The notes below the pieces were generated by a model that worked only from the letters and a program-made list of their open reading frames with translations, was not told the DNA's origin and ran no database searches. From Mactromeris polynyma (taxonomy: Eukaryota > Mollusca > Bivalvia > Venerida > Mactridae), in NCBI GenBank assembly GCA_032209605.1, contig JASFXZ010000001.1, positions 11,736,256 to 11,800,255 of the forward strand: a stretch of DNA of 64,000 nt. Direction: 5' to 3'. This document shows, piece by piece, positions 34,224-49,250 of this stretch (positions are counted from its first letter, which is position 1; each line of letters starts with the position of its first letter). The position numbers and the translations under genes are program-made.

Positions 34224-35179
34224 TTTGTTTATTTTTTCTACGATCGTATCAGACGGTAAATATGCATTTCACAAATTCATAATCAACATATTGCCATTTC
34301 CCATTACATCCTATCATAATAATCTCCAGTGTTGTTGTTTACAAATCTCAATATTCCTAGTAAACACATTGTTTTAACACCACAAATAACACTGTAAATG
34401 CAGAGTTCTACGTCCAATTAAAATAAGTAAAAGTCGCTAAAGCATTTAATTTTCAACTAGAGTTTGCCATACAATTGACGCATTTAATAAATTCATTATA
34501 CCCTTTTAATCTTTGATTTAATTGTATATGCACGACATAATCCGTATTAATCCGTTCTCGTTCGTTAACAGTCACATGACCTTGGATCGAAACCAGAGGA
34601 AATTTGGCACTCTTAATTAATTGCATGATTTAGAAGTAGCGCAGATAAGGCATTGTGCATTGATTATTTCAAATTCAAAAGCAAATACAAAGCACGTTTG
34701 CAACTCATGAATAAATCTTTGGCATTTTTCAGACGATAAAAGCGGGTAACGTTTATGTAACTGGCCGAAAACCAGACACAGTTTTGCAAAATGCGAGTCC
34801 TACACACAACTATCGTGTGACAGTAGTCACACAGTCGCGTGCCATGTGGATTGTGCAATAATTAGTTCGGCAGATAAGAATTAACGGTAATTTTCAGCAA
34901 AAATCAAACTACAAAGACAATTAGTTTTTAAATGATTATGACTTTTGTGTTGAAGTATCCCAGCGTTTTGAACAGAATGTAGGTTACGTATGGTAGTGAC
35001 GTAGTGTTCCAAGGTAACCAAGTACATTGTAGTTCTAACCTGTTCTTCCACAAGCTACTGACAACGTCACAAAATATTAGGTGAATGAAAATATTGTTAC
35101 AGTCGATCACTAGGGTGCATTTTATGGAACTCTAGAACAATTATATTGACTCAGTCTTTGGCAATTACAATGATTGGTC
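34224..35179. other. Region upstream of the proximal start; possible internal promoter
   Basis: If the ATG at 34223 is used, its promoter and 5' UTR lie here. No TATA box or CpG island stands out. Nothing else recognised. Confidence 0.3.
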
Positions 35180-35580
35180 CTTTATTATAGCATGTCTTGG
35201 TCCGTGATAATAGCATGCACTACTGTTTGACTATAATAACCGAGTTATTGTCTATTGCAAGAATCAGTCCTTTGGTGACTGAGTGATTGCGTGTAGCATG
35301 ACTAAGGCCTTGTGTACGGCATGACTGTGACCTTGCGTAGAGCAAGACTATTTCCTTGTGTATAGCATGACTTAGTACTTGTGTATAGTATGACTGAGAC
35401 CTTGTGTAAAACATGGCTGAGCTAGTGTGTATAACATGACTAAGTACTTGTGTATAACATGACTAAGTACTTGTGTATAACATGTATAAGTCATTGACTA
35501 TAGCATGAGTACGACATTGGTATACATCATGAAAGAGTCATTGAGTATGGGATAAATAATCCATCGAGTATAGCATGACG
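35180..35580 (+). repeat. Degenerate ~23-bp tandem repeat
   Basis: About 15 diverged units around CATGACTAAGTACTTGTGTA-TAA, best preserved at 35415-35485, where two neighbouring units are identical. Divergence rises towards both ends, as in an old array. Confidence 0.75.
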
Positions 35581-36745
35581 TTCAGTCTATTCATGGGAGA
35601 ACGCCTTTAACATAATTCTTGATATATGACCGATATTACATACTGGACAGTTAGAAGACACAACCTAGTTCCTAATTCTCACGGAAGACAATGATTCCTA
35701 CAGTGTACAAGTAGTGTGTGTATATATGTATACGTGTACATAGCAAGACAACACTGTGTAGTTCTTATCGCATTCAAAAACAACACCGAGCCAAGCCACA
35801 TCAGCCTACCGTGTGACTCAATACTCGGAGTTTACGTGTTTTATCGTCATTTGTTCATTAATGTTACATATCAGGTATGCATTTTACGTCTCTACACCTT
35901 TTTTTCAAAGTTCATAATGAATCGAAAAAATAAAACAGACTAGTAATGCATAGCCTACCTTCGTAGTTTGTGTTTTCTAAAATCCAATGATGTTTTAGGT
36001 TGGAATAAGCTCCGATGTGGATATCTCTTTATCCGCCTTACGTCCATCAGAATAAATACTTGTATAACAATTTAAATAAACTATTGACATTAACTATCAA
36101 GTCCGACTTATTAATTATTTAATCTTATAGCGGATTACAAAGTCTTGATTCAAATTACTTTGTATAAATAACGAGGTTATATACAAAGTCACGATTGACC
36201 AAATACTGATTTCGAGTATTGAAAACTTATTCACGAAAACTACGCCGAATTTTAGACTGGGTATCCCACAAATAAAACGAATATAAAATTCTCGTTAAAT
36301 TCATTCAATTTAAAATTAAAAGGATCATAAAATAGAAAGGCCGAAATTGATTTTCATCTTCACTATCTACATTAATTCACCGAGATTATGAATTAATTCA
36401 AACATGCCATTCAACAGATTGCTGTTTGTTTAATATAGTCTGATTTTAAGAGCGTTTATTTTTCATTGTTGAACATTTTAAAAGGGTTATCAAAAGCTTG
36501 TTTATACGATGAATACTAAAATAGAAAAAAACTATTAGGATGAAATACGGGCTAACTGAAATATGCACAATAGAATGCCCATGATTATGAGCGTATTCAA
36601 TTGATAATTTACCACAAACATTTGAGGACAAAAGTACTCGTAATGCTACCTAAGGGTAAATGCATTACAAAATAAAACTTGTGATATTAATTACGGATTT
36701 AATGGAATCTTTTGAAATAGATAGTAATTAAATGTCTATGGCTAA
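35581..36745. other. AT-rich intron, nothing recognised
   Basis: No exon or repeat family seen. Confidence 0.4.
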
Positions 36746-36873
36746 GGGAGACCGGGGCACAATGTTACACGGGGTAAAGTGTTACGTTTAAATTTTCGAA
36801 CAAATTACGTCATTTGTTACGTCATGAACGTTGTAGTTGAAAAATGTAACGCTATGCTATGCCCCGGTCTCCC
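36746..36873. mobile_element. 128-bp MITE with GGGAGACCGGGGCA ends
   Basis: Perfect 14-bp terminal inverted repeats GGGAGACCGGGGCA and TGCCCCGGTCTCCC; the inner GTTACG and CGTAAC words also pair. Single copy here. No clear target duplication. Confidence 0.75.
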
Positions 36874-36929
36874 CCATATATCACTCCAAGTTCGAGTAAT
36901 TAATAGAACGCGTCATTATTTTCATCGGA

Positions 36930-37116
36930 CATCGCCTTAACGACCACGTCAATAATAAGACCACCTCAAAACTAAGACCACCTCAAAATTAAGAACACAA
37001 TCCTCAAGTCCATTTTCACTGTTTAGATCTTTTTTAAACCTTAATATTAAGACCAACTCAATATATAGACTAGTTTCAAGGGTCCTAAGGGTGGTCGTAT
37101 TATTGAGGTTTTACTG
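36930..37116. mobile_element. CAGTAAAACCTC-type MITE
   Basis: Left end eroded (CTTAACGACCACGTCAATAA), right end GAGGTTTTACTG followed by TA. Same interior as 37353. Confidence 0.7.
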
Positions 37117-37352
37117 TAGTGATAAAAGTGTACTTTATGGCAAACCCTTTTTTAGTCAGAATGTTTGAGGTAGTTGCTCGATTTTTGGGTATCATATGTA
37201 ATAATCATGTTTCTTCATAAATTGTGGAATGATATCGCTTAATTACAGTGAAACGTGCGTCTACTTTTTTAATCACACATTTATCTAACCACATAAATGT
37301 CGTATTTTTCTTTTATGAAAAATAAATCTTTGATGAACTTATCTTTCATATA

Positions 37353-37533
37353 CAGAAAAAGACCTCACTTAACGACCACCTCAATAGTAAGACTACCTCG
37401 AAATTAAGAACACAATTTTCAAGTCAATCTTCACTGTTTTGCTCTTTACTCAACCTCAATATTAAGACCACCTCAATAAGAAGACCAGTTAGCAAGGGTC
37501 CCAAGAGTTGTCTTATTATTGAGGTTTTATTGT
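37353..37533. mobile_element. CAGTAAAACCTC-type MITE
   Basis: Left CAGAAAAAGACCTCACTTAA, right TTATTGAGGTTTTATTG; interior AAGACCAGTTAGCAAGGGTC as in its relatives. About 240 bp from the copy at 36930, same orientation. Confidence 0.75.
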
Positions 37534-38820
37534 ATTATGAGTTATAATTTCATGTTTAGGGCAGTTTAAGCAAACTCACCATTTTAACATTTACACGATA
37601 CCAGAATTATGTACATTAGGCTACGTTCTACTCCGAGGCGGTTGAAACATAAATTCTTAATTTAGCCATTAACTGTGGTATGAATTATAATCACTTTGAA
37701 AAGTTTGTATTTTAATCTTAACGCGCGACAAAAACTCCCGACAACGACACGTTTTAATTATTTTATCGGGTGATAACTTATTTTCAAATCAATAACTTCA
37801 ACAATTTTCCTCCGTTACCAACGAGCGACACAAGTGGTATTAGTGTAAAAAGCATTTCAGATAATGTCCACATGCAAGACGTATTTGTTACTGTTGTAGT
37901 TTTATGAAAGAAATGTAGTATTAATCACCTTTATACTGTTTGACGTTTTTTTGTGAGATTTATTCATGAATATGATAACTTATTATTTTTGGACTACATG
38001 TATTTTGACAATTTGATGTTGCGGTTTAAAGATATATTAGCTCATTTTTTGTTCATTTGTTTACCTAAACAAACATGAAAAATGTATTTTATCTAGTTAA
38101 AACTTCAATAAATATGCATTATCACAGAATACAATTATAATGTATTTCTTTGTATTTGTCGAAACAAGACGATTGTATTGTTATAAAATTTAACAAACTC
38201 AGTTTTTTTACAAGCGGGTGTTTTTACTAGTTTTGTCTGTTAGTTATATGATTAAACAAGATTGTTTAAAAACTTGGCAATGGTTCTTATTAATGATGTT
38301 TTAGACAATGTAACAACAATACTGGATGAAGCCCATTAAAAATGTTTAGGTCCAGATGAGCCAGATACATCTTTTAACGCCCCGCACCCGCCCCGCCTAT
38401 CAGTGCATGTCCTGTTTGGTTCATTGTGCACCAGGAAAATTCCAACTTTCGCTTTTCCTCCTGTTTTACATAAATAATTACCTGGTCTATTATTATATAG
38501 TGTGTAGTATACAATTTGATTCTTATACAGTATGCTCAATAAATTCCGTTATGTTCTATAAAAGAAATAAATCAGTAAACATGCACGCAAACACGTCACG
38601 AAACCACCCTTGTTTACGTACATGTATGCCTACTCTCTAATATCGATTTAAACATTAACTGTCTGCTTGCAATTCTTTAATTTGCATATTTTGCATTATA
38701 CACAATTCAGCGACTCTTTAATTCTGATTAACAATCTTATGTGTTGTGTGAAAATTATACGCCGTTTTTCAACAGTTTTTTCCCAGTTAAATATGGCGGT
38801 CAGTTGACCAAACTAGCGTT
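37534..38820. other. AT-rich intron before the satellite
   Basis: No exon or repeat family. The last 40 bp (ATATGGCGGTCAGTTGACC...) are unrelated to the satellite unit, so the array edge at 38821 is sharp. Confidence 0.45.
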
Positions 38821-40710
38821 CTTTGGTTTACCAACCAGCACTAACCTGCTACTCAGTGAGCAACTGGCAATAAGTGGTGGAGGACAATGACTTTGGTTTA
38901 CCAACCAGCACTAACCTGCTACTCTGCAAGCAACTGGCAATAAGTGGTGGAGGACAATGACTTTGGTTTACCAACCAGCACTAACCTGCTACTCAGTGAG
39001 CAACTGGCAATAAGTGGTGGAGGACAATGACTTTGCATTACCAACCAGCACTAACCTGCTACTCAGTGAGCAACTGGCAATAAGTGGTGGAGGACAATGA
39101 CTTTGGTTTACCAACCAGCACTAACCTGCTACTCAGTGAGCAACTGGCAATAAGTGGTGGAGGACAATGACTTTGGTTTACCAACCAGCACTAACCTACT
39201 ACTCAGTGAGCAACTGGCAATAAGTGGTGGAGGACAATGACTTTGGTTTACCAACCAGCACTAACCTACTACTCAGTGAGCAACTGGCAATAAGTGGTGG
39301 AGGACAATGACTTTGGTTTACCAACCAGCACTAACCTGCTACTCAGTGAGCAACTGGCAATAAGTGGTGGAGGACAATGACTTTGGTTTACCAACCAGCA
39401 CTAACCTGCTACTCAGTGAGCAACTGGCAATAAGTGGTGGAGGACAATGACTTTGGTTTACCAACCAGCACTAACCTGCTACTCAGTGAGCAACTGGCAA
39501 TAAGTGGTGGAGGACAATGACTTTGGTTTACCAACCAGCACTAACCTACTACTCAGTGAGCAACTGGCAATAAGTGGTGGAGGACAATGACTTTGGTTTA
39601 CCAACCAGCACTAACCTACTACTCAGTGAGCAACTGGCAATAAGTGGTGGAGGACAATGACTTTGCATTACCAACCAGCACTAACCTACTACTCTGCAAG
39701 CAACTGACAATAAGTGGTGGAGGACAATGACTTTGGTTTACCAACCAGCACTAACCTACTACTCAGTGAGCAACTGGCAATAAGTGGTGGAGGACAATGA
39801 CTTTGGTTTACCAACCAGCACTAACCTACTACTCAGTGAGCAACTGGCAATAAGTGGTGGAGGACAATGACTTTGGTTTACCAACCAGCACTAACCTACT
39901 ACTCTGCAAGCAACTGGCAATAAGTGGTGGAGGACAATGACTTTGGTTTACCAACCAGCACTAACCTACTACTCAGTGAGCAACTGGCAATAAGTGGTGG
40001 AGGACAATGACTTTGGTTTACCAACCAGCACTAACCTACTACTCAGTGAGCAACTGGCAATAAGTGGTGGAGGACAATGACTTTGGTTTACCAACCAGCA
40101 CTAACCTACTACTCAGTGAGCAACTGGCAATAAGTGGTGGAGGACAATGACTTTGGTTTACCAACCAGCACTAACCTGCTACTCAGTGAGCAACTGGCAA
40201 TAAGTGGTGGAGGACAATGACTTTGCATTACCAACCAGCACTAACCTACTACTCTGCAAGCAACTGGCAATACGTGGTGGAGGACAATGACTTTGGTTTA
40301 CCAACCAGCACTAACCTGCTACTCAGTGAGCAACTGGCAATAAGTGGTGGAGGACAATGACTTTGGTTTACCAACCAGCACTAACCTGCTACTCTGCAAG
40401 CAACTGGCAATAAGTGGTGGAGGACAATGACTTTGCATTACCAACCAGCACTAACCTACTACTCTGCAAGCAACTGGCAATAAGTGGTGGAGGACAATGA
40501 CTTTGCATTACCAACCAGCACTAACCTACTACTCTGCAAGCAACTGGCAATAAGTAGTGGAGGACAATGACTTTGCATTACCAACCAGCACTAACCTGCT
40601 ACTCTGCATGCAACTGGCAATAAGTGGTGGAGGACAATGACTTTGCATTACCAACCAGCACTAACCTACTACTCTGCATGCAACTGGCAATAAGTGGTGG
40701 AGGACAATGA

Positions 40711-43700
40711 CTTTGCATTACCAACCAGCACTAACCTACTACTCTGCAAGCAACTGGCAATAAGTGGTGGAGGACAATGACTTTGCATTACCAACCAGCA
40801 CTAACCTGCTACTCTGCATGCAACTGGCAATAAGTGGTGGAGGACAATGACTTTGCATTACCAACCAGCACTAACCTACTACTCAGTGAGCAACTGGCAA
40901 TAAGTGGTGGAGGACAATGACTTTGCATTACCAACCAGCACTAACCTGCTACTCAGTGAGCAACTGGCAATAAGTGGTGGAGGACAATGACTTTGGTTTA
41001 CCAACCAGCACTAACCTACTACTCTGCATGCAACTGGCAATAAGTGGTGGAGGACAATGACTTTGGTTTACCAACCAGCACTAACCTACTACTCTGCATG
41101 CAACTGGCAATAAGTGGTGGAGGACAATGACTTTGCATTACCAACCAGCACTAACCTGCTACTCAGTGAGCAACTGGCAATAAGTGGTGGAGGACAATGA
41201 CTTTGGTTTACCAACCAGCACTAACCTACTACTCTGCATGCAACTGGCAATAAGTGGTGGAGGACAATGACTTTGCATTACCAACCAGCACTAACCTGCT
41301 ACTCTGCATGCAACTGGCAATAAGTGGTGGAGGACAATGACTTTGCATTACCAACCAGCACTAACCTACTACTCAGTGAGCAACTGGCAATAAGTGGTGG
41401 AGGACAATGACTTTGCATTACCAACCAGCACTAACCTGCTACTCAGTGAGCAACTGGCAATAAGTGGTGGAGGACAATGACTTTGCATTACCAACCAGCA
41501 CTAACCTGCTACTCAGTGAGCAACTGGCAATAAGTGGTGGAGGACAATGACTTTGCATTACCAACCAGCACTAACCTACTACTCAGTGAGCAACTGGCAA
41601 TAAGTGGTGGAGGACAATGACTTTGGTTTACCAACCAGCACTAACCTGCTACTCTGCAAGCAACTGGCAATAAGTGGTGGAGGACAATGACTTTGGTTTA
41701 CCAACCAGCACTAACCTGCTACTCTGCAAGCAACTGGCAATAAGTGGTGGAGGACAATGACTTTGGTTTACCAACCAGCACTAACCTGCTACTCTGCAAG
41801 TAACTGGCAATAAGTGGTGGAGGACAATGACTTTGGTTTACCAACCAGCACTAACCTACTACTCAGTGAGCAACTGGCAATAAGTGGTGGAGGACAATGA
41901 CTTTGGTTTACCAACCAGCACTAACCTACTACTCAGTGAGCAACTGGCAATAAGTGGTGGAGGACAATGACTTTGGTTTACCAACCAGCACTAACCTGCT
42001 ACTCAGTGAGCAACTGGCAATAAGTGGTGGAGGACAATGACTTTGGTTTACCAACCAGCACTAACCTGCTACTCAGTGAGCAACTGGCAATAAGTGGTGG
42101 AGGACAATGACTTTGGTTTACCAACCAGCACTAACCTGCTACTCAGTGAGCAACTGGCAATAAGTGGTGGAGGACAATGACTTTGCATTACCAACCAGCA
42201 CTAACCTGCTACTCTGCAAGCAACTGGCAATAAGTGGTGGAGGACAATGACTTTGGTTTACCAACCAGCACTAACCTACTACTCAGTGAGCAACTGGCAA
42301 TAAGTGGTGGAGGACAATGACTTTGGTTTACCAACCAGCACTAACCTACTACTCAGTGAGCAACTGGCAATAAGTGGTGGAGGACAATGACTTTGGTTTA
42401 CCAACCAGCACTAACCTACTACTCAGTGAGCAACTGGCAATAAGTGGTGGAGGACAATGACTTTGGTTTACCAACCAGCACTAACCTACTACTCAGTGAG
42501 CAACTGGCAATAAGTGGTGGAGGACAATGACTTTGGTTTACCAACCAGCACTAACCTACTACTCAGTGAGCAACTGGCAATAAGTGGTGGAGGACAATGA
42601 CTTTGGTTTACCAACCAGCACTAACCTACTACTCAGTGAGCAACTGGCAATAAGTGGTGGAGGACAATGACTTTGGTTTACCAACCAGCACTAACCTGCT
42701 ACTCAGTGAGCAACTGGCAATAAGTGGTGGAGGACAATGACTTTGGTTTACCAACCAGCACTAACCTACTACTCTGCAAGCAACTGGCAATAAGTGGTGG
42801 AGGACAATGACTTTGCATTACCAACCAGCACTAACCTGCTACTCTGCATGCAACTGGCAATAAGTGGTGGAGGACAATGACTTTGCATTACCAACCAGCA
42901 CTAACCTACTACTCAGTGAGCAACTGGCAATAAGTGGTGGAGGACAATGACTTTGCATTACCAACCAGCACTAACCTGCTACTCAGTGAGCAACTGGCAA
43001 TAAGTGGTGGAGGACAATGACTTTGGTTTACCAACCAGCACTAACCTACTACTCTGCATGCAACTGGCAATAAGTGGTGGAGGACAATGACTTTGGTTTA
43101 CCAACCAGCACTAACCTACTACTCTGCATGCAACTGGCAATAAGTGGTGGAGGACAATGACTTTGCATTACCAACCAGCACTAACCTGCTACTCAGTGAG
43201 CAACTGGCAATAAGTGGTGGAGGACAATGACTTTGGTTTACCAACCAGCACTAACCTACTACTCTGCATGCAACTGGCAATAAGTGGTGGAGGACAATGA
43301 CTTTGCATTACCAACCAGCACTAACCTGCTACTCTGCATGCAACTGGCAATAAGTGGTGGAGGACAATGACTTTGCATTACCAACCAGCACTAACCTACT
43401 ACTCAGTGAGCAACTGGCAATAAGTGGTGGAGGACAATGACTTTGCATTACCAACCAGCACTAACCTGCTACTCAGTGAGCAACTGGCAATAAGTGGTGG
43501 AGGACAATGACTTTGCATTACCAACCAGCACTAACCTGCTACTCAGTGAGCAACTGGCAATAAGTGGTGGAGGACAATGACTTTGCATTACCAACCAGCA
43601 CTAACCTACTACTCAGTGAGCAACTGGCAATAAGTGGTGGAGGACAATGACTTTGGTTTACCAACCAGCACTAACCTGCTACTCTGCAAGCAACTGGCAA

Positions 43701-44770
43701 TAAGTGGTGGAGGACAATGACTTTGGTTTACCAACCAGCACTAACCTGCTACTCTGCAAGCAACTGGCAATAAGTGGTGGAGGACAATGACTTTGGTTTA
43801 CCAACCAGCACTAACCTGCTACTCTGCAAGTAACTGGCAATAAGTGGTGGAGGACAATGACTTTGGTTTACCAACCAGCACTAACCTACTACTCAGTGAG
43901 CAACTGGCAATAAGTGGTGGAGGACAATGACTTTGGTTTACCAACCAGCACTAACCTACTACTCAGTGAGCAACTGGCAATAAGTGGTGGAGGACAATGA
44001 CTTTGGTTTACCAACCAGCACTAACCTGCTACTCAGTGAGCAACTGGCAATAAGTGGTGGAGGACAATGACTTTGGTTTACCAACCAGCACTAACCTGCT
44101 ACTCAGTGAGCAACTGGCAATAAGTGGTGGAGGACAATGACTTTGGTTTACCAACCAGCACTAACCTGCTACTCAGTGAGCAACTGGCAATAAGTGGTGG
44201 AGGACAATGACTTTGCATTACCAACCAGCACTAACCTGCTACTCTGCAAGCAACTGGCAATAAGTGGTGGAGGACAATGACTTTGGTTTACCAACCAGCA
44301 CTAACCTACTACTCAGTGAGCAACTGGCAATAAGTGGTGGAGGACAATGACTTTGGTTTACCAACCAGCACTAACCTACTACTCAGTGAGCAACTGGCAA
44401 TAAGTGGTGGAGGACAATGACTTTGGTTTACCAACCAGCACTAACCTACTACTCAGTGAGCAACTGGCAATAAGTGGTGGAGGACAATGACTTTGGTTTA
44501 CCAACCAGCACTAACCTACTACTCAGTGAGCAACTGGCAATAAGTGGTGGAGGACAATGACTTTGGTTTACCAACCAGCACTAACCTACTACTCAGTGAG
44601 CAACTGGCAATAAGTGGTGGAGGACAATGACTTTGGTTTACCAACCAGCACTAACCTACTACTCAGTGAGCAACTGGCAATAAGTGGTGGAGGACAATGA
44701 CTTTGGTTTACCAACCAGCACTAACCTGCTACTCAGTGAGCAACTGGCAATAAGTGGTGGAGGACAATGA
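40711..44770 (+). repeat. Tandem duplication of 29 satellite units (2 x 2030 bp)
   Basis: The order of variants in 40711-42740 repeats in 42741-44770. A rare marker (TAACTGGCAA in place of CAACTGGCAA) occurs at 41801 and 43831, exactly 2030 bp apart. Agreement breaks at both outer edges; one unit at the left edge differs (GCAT/GGTT). Confidence 0.88.
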
Positions 44771-47700
44771 CTTTGGTTTACCAACCAGCACTAACCTGCT
44801 ACTCAGTGAGCAACTGGCAATAAGTGGTGGAGGACAATGACTTTGGTTTACCAACCAGCACTAACCTGCTACTCAGTGAGCAACTGGCAATAAGTGGTGG
44901 AGGACAATGACTTTGCATTACCAACCAGCACTAACCTGCTACTCAGTGAGCAACTGGCAATAAGTGGTGGAGGACAATGACTTTGCATTACCAACCAGCA
45001 CTAACCTGCTACTCTGCAAGCAACTGGCAATAAGTGGTGGAGGACAATGACTTTGGTTTACCAACCAGCACTAACCTACTACTCAGTGAGCAACTGGCAA
45101 TAAGTGGTGGAGGACAATGACTTTGGTTTACCAACCAGCACTAACCTACTACTCAGTGAGCAACTGGCAATAAGTGGTGGAGGACAATGACTTTGGTTTA
45201 CCAACCAGCACTAACCTGCTACTCAGTGAGCAACTGGCAATAAGTGGTGGAGGACAATGACTTTGGTTTACCAACCAGCACTAACCTACTACTCAGTGAG
45301 CAACTGGCAATAAGTGGTGGAGGACAATGACTTTGCATTACCAACCAGCACTAACCTACTACTCAGTGAGCAACTGGCAATAAGTGGTGGAGGACAATGA
45401 CTTTGGTTTACCAACCAGCACTAACCTGCTACTCAGTGAGCAACTGGCAATAAGTGGTGGAGGACAATGACTTTGCATTACCAACCAGCACTAACCTACT
45501 ACTCAGTGAGCAACTGGCAATAAGTGGTGGAGGACAATGACTTTGGTTTACCAACCAGCACTAACCTACTACTCTGCAAGCAACTGGCAATAAGTGGTGG
45601 AGGACAATGACTTTGCATTACCAACCAGCACTAACCTACTACTCTGCAAGCAACTGGCAATAAGTAGTGGAGGACAATGACTTTGCATTACCAACCAGCA
45701 CTAACCTGCTACTCTGCATGCAACTGGCAATAAGTGGTGGAGGACAATGACTTTGGTTTACCAACCAGCACTAACCTACTACTCAGTGAGCAACTGGCAA
45801 TAAGTGGTGGAGGACAATGACTTTGGTTTACCAACCAGCACTAACCTACTACTCAGTGAGCAACTGGCAATAAGTGGTGGAGGACAATGACTTTGGTTTA
45901 CCAACCAGCACTAACCTGCTACTCAGTGAGCAACTGGCAATAAGTGGTGGAGGACAATGACTTTGCATTACCAACCAGCACTAACCTGCTACTCAGTGAG
46001 CAACTGGCAATAAGTGGTGGAGGACAATGACTTTGGTTTACCAACCAGCACTAACCTACTACTCAGTGAGCAACTGGCAATAAGTGGTGGAGGACAATGA
46101 CTTTGGTTTACCAACCAGCACTAACCTGCTACTCAGTGAGCAACTGGCAATAAGTGGTGGAGGACAATGACTTTGCATTACCAACCAGCACTAACCTGCT
46201 ACTCAGTGAGCAACTGGCAATAAGTGGTGGAGGACAATGACTTTGGTTTACCAACCAGCACTAACCTACTACTCTGCATGCAACTGGCAATAAGTGGTGG
46301 AGGACAATGACTTTGGTTTACCAACCAGCACTAACCTACTACTCTGCATGCAACTGGCAATAAGTGGTGGAGGACAATGACTTTGGTTTACCAACCAGCA
46401 CTAACCTGCTACTCTGCAAGCAACTGGCAATAAGTGGTGGAGGACAATGACTTTGCATTACCAACCAGCACTAACCTGCTACTCAGTGAGCAACTGGCAA
46501 TAAGTGGTGGAGGACAATGACTTTGGTTTACCAACCAGCACTAACCTGCTACTCAGTGAGCAACTGGCAATAAGTGGTGGAGGACAATGACTTTGGTTTA
46601 CCAACCAGCACTAACCTGCTACTCAGTGAGCAACTGGCAATAAGTGGTGGAGGACAATGACTTTGGTTTACCAACCAGCACTAACCTGCTACTCAGTGAG
46701 CAACTGGCAATAAGTGGTGGAGGACAATGACTTTGCATTACCAACCAGCACTAACCTACTACTCTGTAAGCAACTGGCAATAAGTGGTGGAGGACAATGA
46801 CTTTGGTTTACCAACCAGCACTAACCTACTACTCTGTAAGCAACTGGCAATAAGTGGTGGAGGACAATGACTTTGCATTACCAACCAGCACTAACCTACT
46901 ACTCAGTGAGCAACTGGCAATAAGTGGTGGAGGACAATGACTTTGGTTTACCAACCAGCACTAACCTACTACTCAGTGAGCAACTGGCAATAAGTGGTGG
47001 AGGACAATGACTTTGGTTTACCAACCAGCACTAACCTGCTACTCAGTGAGCAACTGGCAATAAGTGGTGGAGGACAATGACTTTGGTTTACCAACCAGCA
47101 CTAACCTACTACTCAGTGAGCAACTGGCAATAAGTGGTGGAGGACAATGACTTTGGTTTACCAACCAGCACTAACCTGCTACTCAGTGAGCAACTGGCAA
47201 TAAGTGGTGGAGGACAATGACTTTGGTTTACCAACCAGCACTAACCTACTACTCAGTGAGCAACTGGCAATAAGTGGTGGAGGACAATGACTCTGGTTTA
47301 CCAACCAGCACTAACCTACTACTCAGTGAGCAACTGGCAATAAGTGGTGGAGGACAATGACTTTGGTTTACCAACCAGCACTAACCTACTACTCTGCATG
47401 CAACTGGCAATAAGTGGTGGAGGACAATGACTTTGGTTTACCAACCAGCACTAACCTACTACTCAGTGAGCAACTGGCAATAAGTGGTGGAGGACAATGA
47501 CTTTGGTTTACCAACCAGCACTAACCTACTACTCAGTGAGCAACTGGCAATAAGTGGTGGAGGACAATGACTTTGGTTTACCAACCAGCACTAACCTACT
47601 ACTCAGTGAGCAACTGGCAATAAGTGGTGGAGGACAATGACTTTGGTTTACCAACCAGCACTAACCTGCTACTCAGTGAGCAACTGGCAATAAGTGGTGG

Positions 47701-49250
47701 AGGACAATGACTTTGGTTTACCAACCAGCACTAACCTACTACTCAGTGAGCAACTGGCAATAAGTGGTGGAGGACAATGACTTTGGTTTACCAACCAGCA
47801 CTAACCTGCTACTCAGTGAGCAACTGGCAATAAGTGGTGGAGGACAATGACTTTGGTTTACCAACCAGCACTAACCTGCTACTCAGTGAGCAACTGGCAA
47901 TAAGTGGTGGAGGACAATGACTTTGGTTTACCAACCAGCACTAACCTACTACTCAGTGAGCAACTGGCAATAAGTGGTGGAGGACAATGACTTTGGTTTA
48001 CCAACCAGCACTAACCTGCTACTCTGCAAGCAACTGGCAATAAGTGGTGGAGGACAATGACTTTGGTTTACCAACCAGCACTAACCTGCTACTCTGCAAG
48101 CAACTGGCAATAAGTGGTGGAGGACAATGACTTTGGTTTACCAACCAGCACTAACCTACTACTCAGTGAGCAACTGGCAATAAGTGGTGGAGGACAATGA
48201 CTTTGCATTACCAACCAGCACTAACCTACTACTCAGTGAGCAACTGGCAATAAGTGGTGGAGGACAATGACTTTGCATTACCAACCAGCACTAACCTGCT
48301 ACTCAGTGAGCAACTGGCAATAAGTGGTGGAGGACAATGACTTTGGTTTACCAACCAGCACTAACCTGCTACTCTGCAAGCAACTGGCAATAAGTGGTGG
48401 AGGACAATGACTTTGGTTTACCAACCAGCACTAACCTGCTACTCTGCAAGCAACTGGCAATAAGTGGTGGAGGACAATGACTTTGGTTTACCAACCAGCA
48501 CTAACCTGCTACTCTGCAAGCAACTGGCAATAAGTGGTGGAGGACAATGACTTTGGTTTACCAACCAGCACTAACCTGCTACTCTGCAAGCAACTGGCAA
48601 TAAGTGGTGGAGGACAATGACTTTGGTTTACCAACCAGCACTAACCTACTACTCAGTGAGCAACTGGCAATAAGTGGTGGAGGACAATGACTTTGGTTTA
48701 CCAACCAGCACTAACCTACTACTCAGTGAGCAACTGGCAATAAGTGGTGGAGGACAATGACTTTGGTTTACCAACCAGCACTAACCTGCTACTCAGTGAG
48801 CAACTGGCAATAAGTGGTGGAGGACAATGACTTTGGTTTACCAACCAGCACTAACCTACTACTCAGTGAGCAACTGGCAATAAGTGGTGGAGGACAATGA
48901 CTTTGGTTTACCAACCAGCACTAACCTACTACTCTGCAAGCAACTGGCAATAAGTGGTGGAGGACAATGACTTTGGTTTACCAACCAGCACTAACCTACT
49001 ACTCAGTGAGCAACTGGCAATAAGTGGTGGAGGACAATGACTTTGCATTACCAACCAGCACTAACCTACTACTCTGCAAGCAACTGGCAATAAGTGGTGG
49101 AGGACAATGACTTTGGTTTACCAACCAGCACTAACCTGCTACTCAGTGAGCAACTGGCAATAAGTGGTGGAGGACAATGACTTTGCATTACCAACCAGCA
49201 CTAACCTACTACTCAGTGAGCAACTGGCAATAAGTGGTGGAGGACAATGA

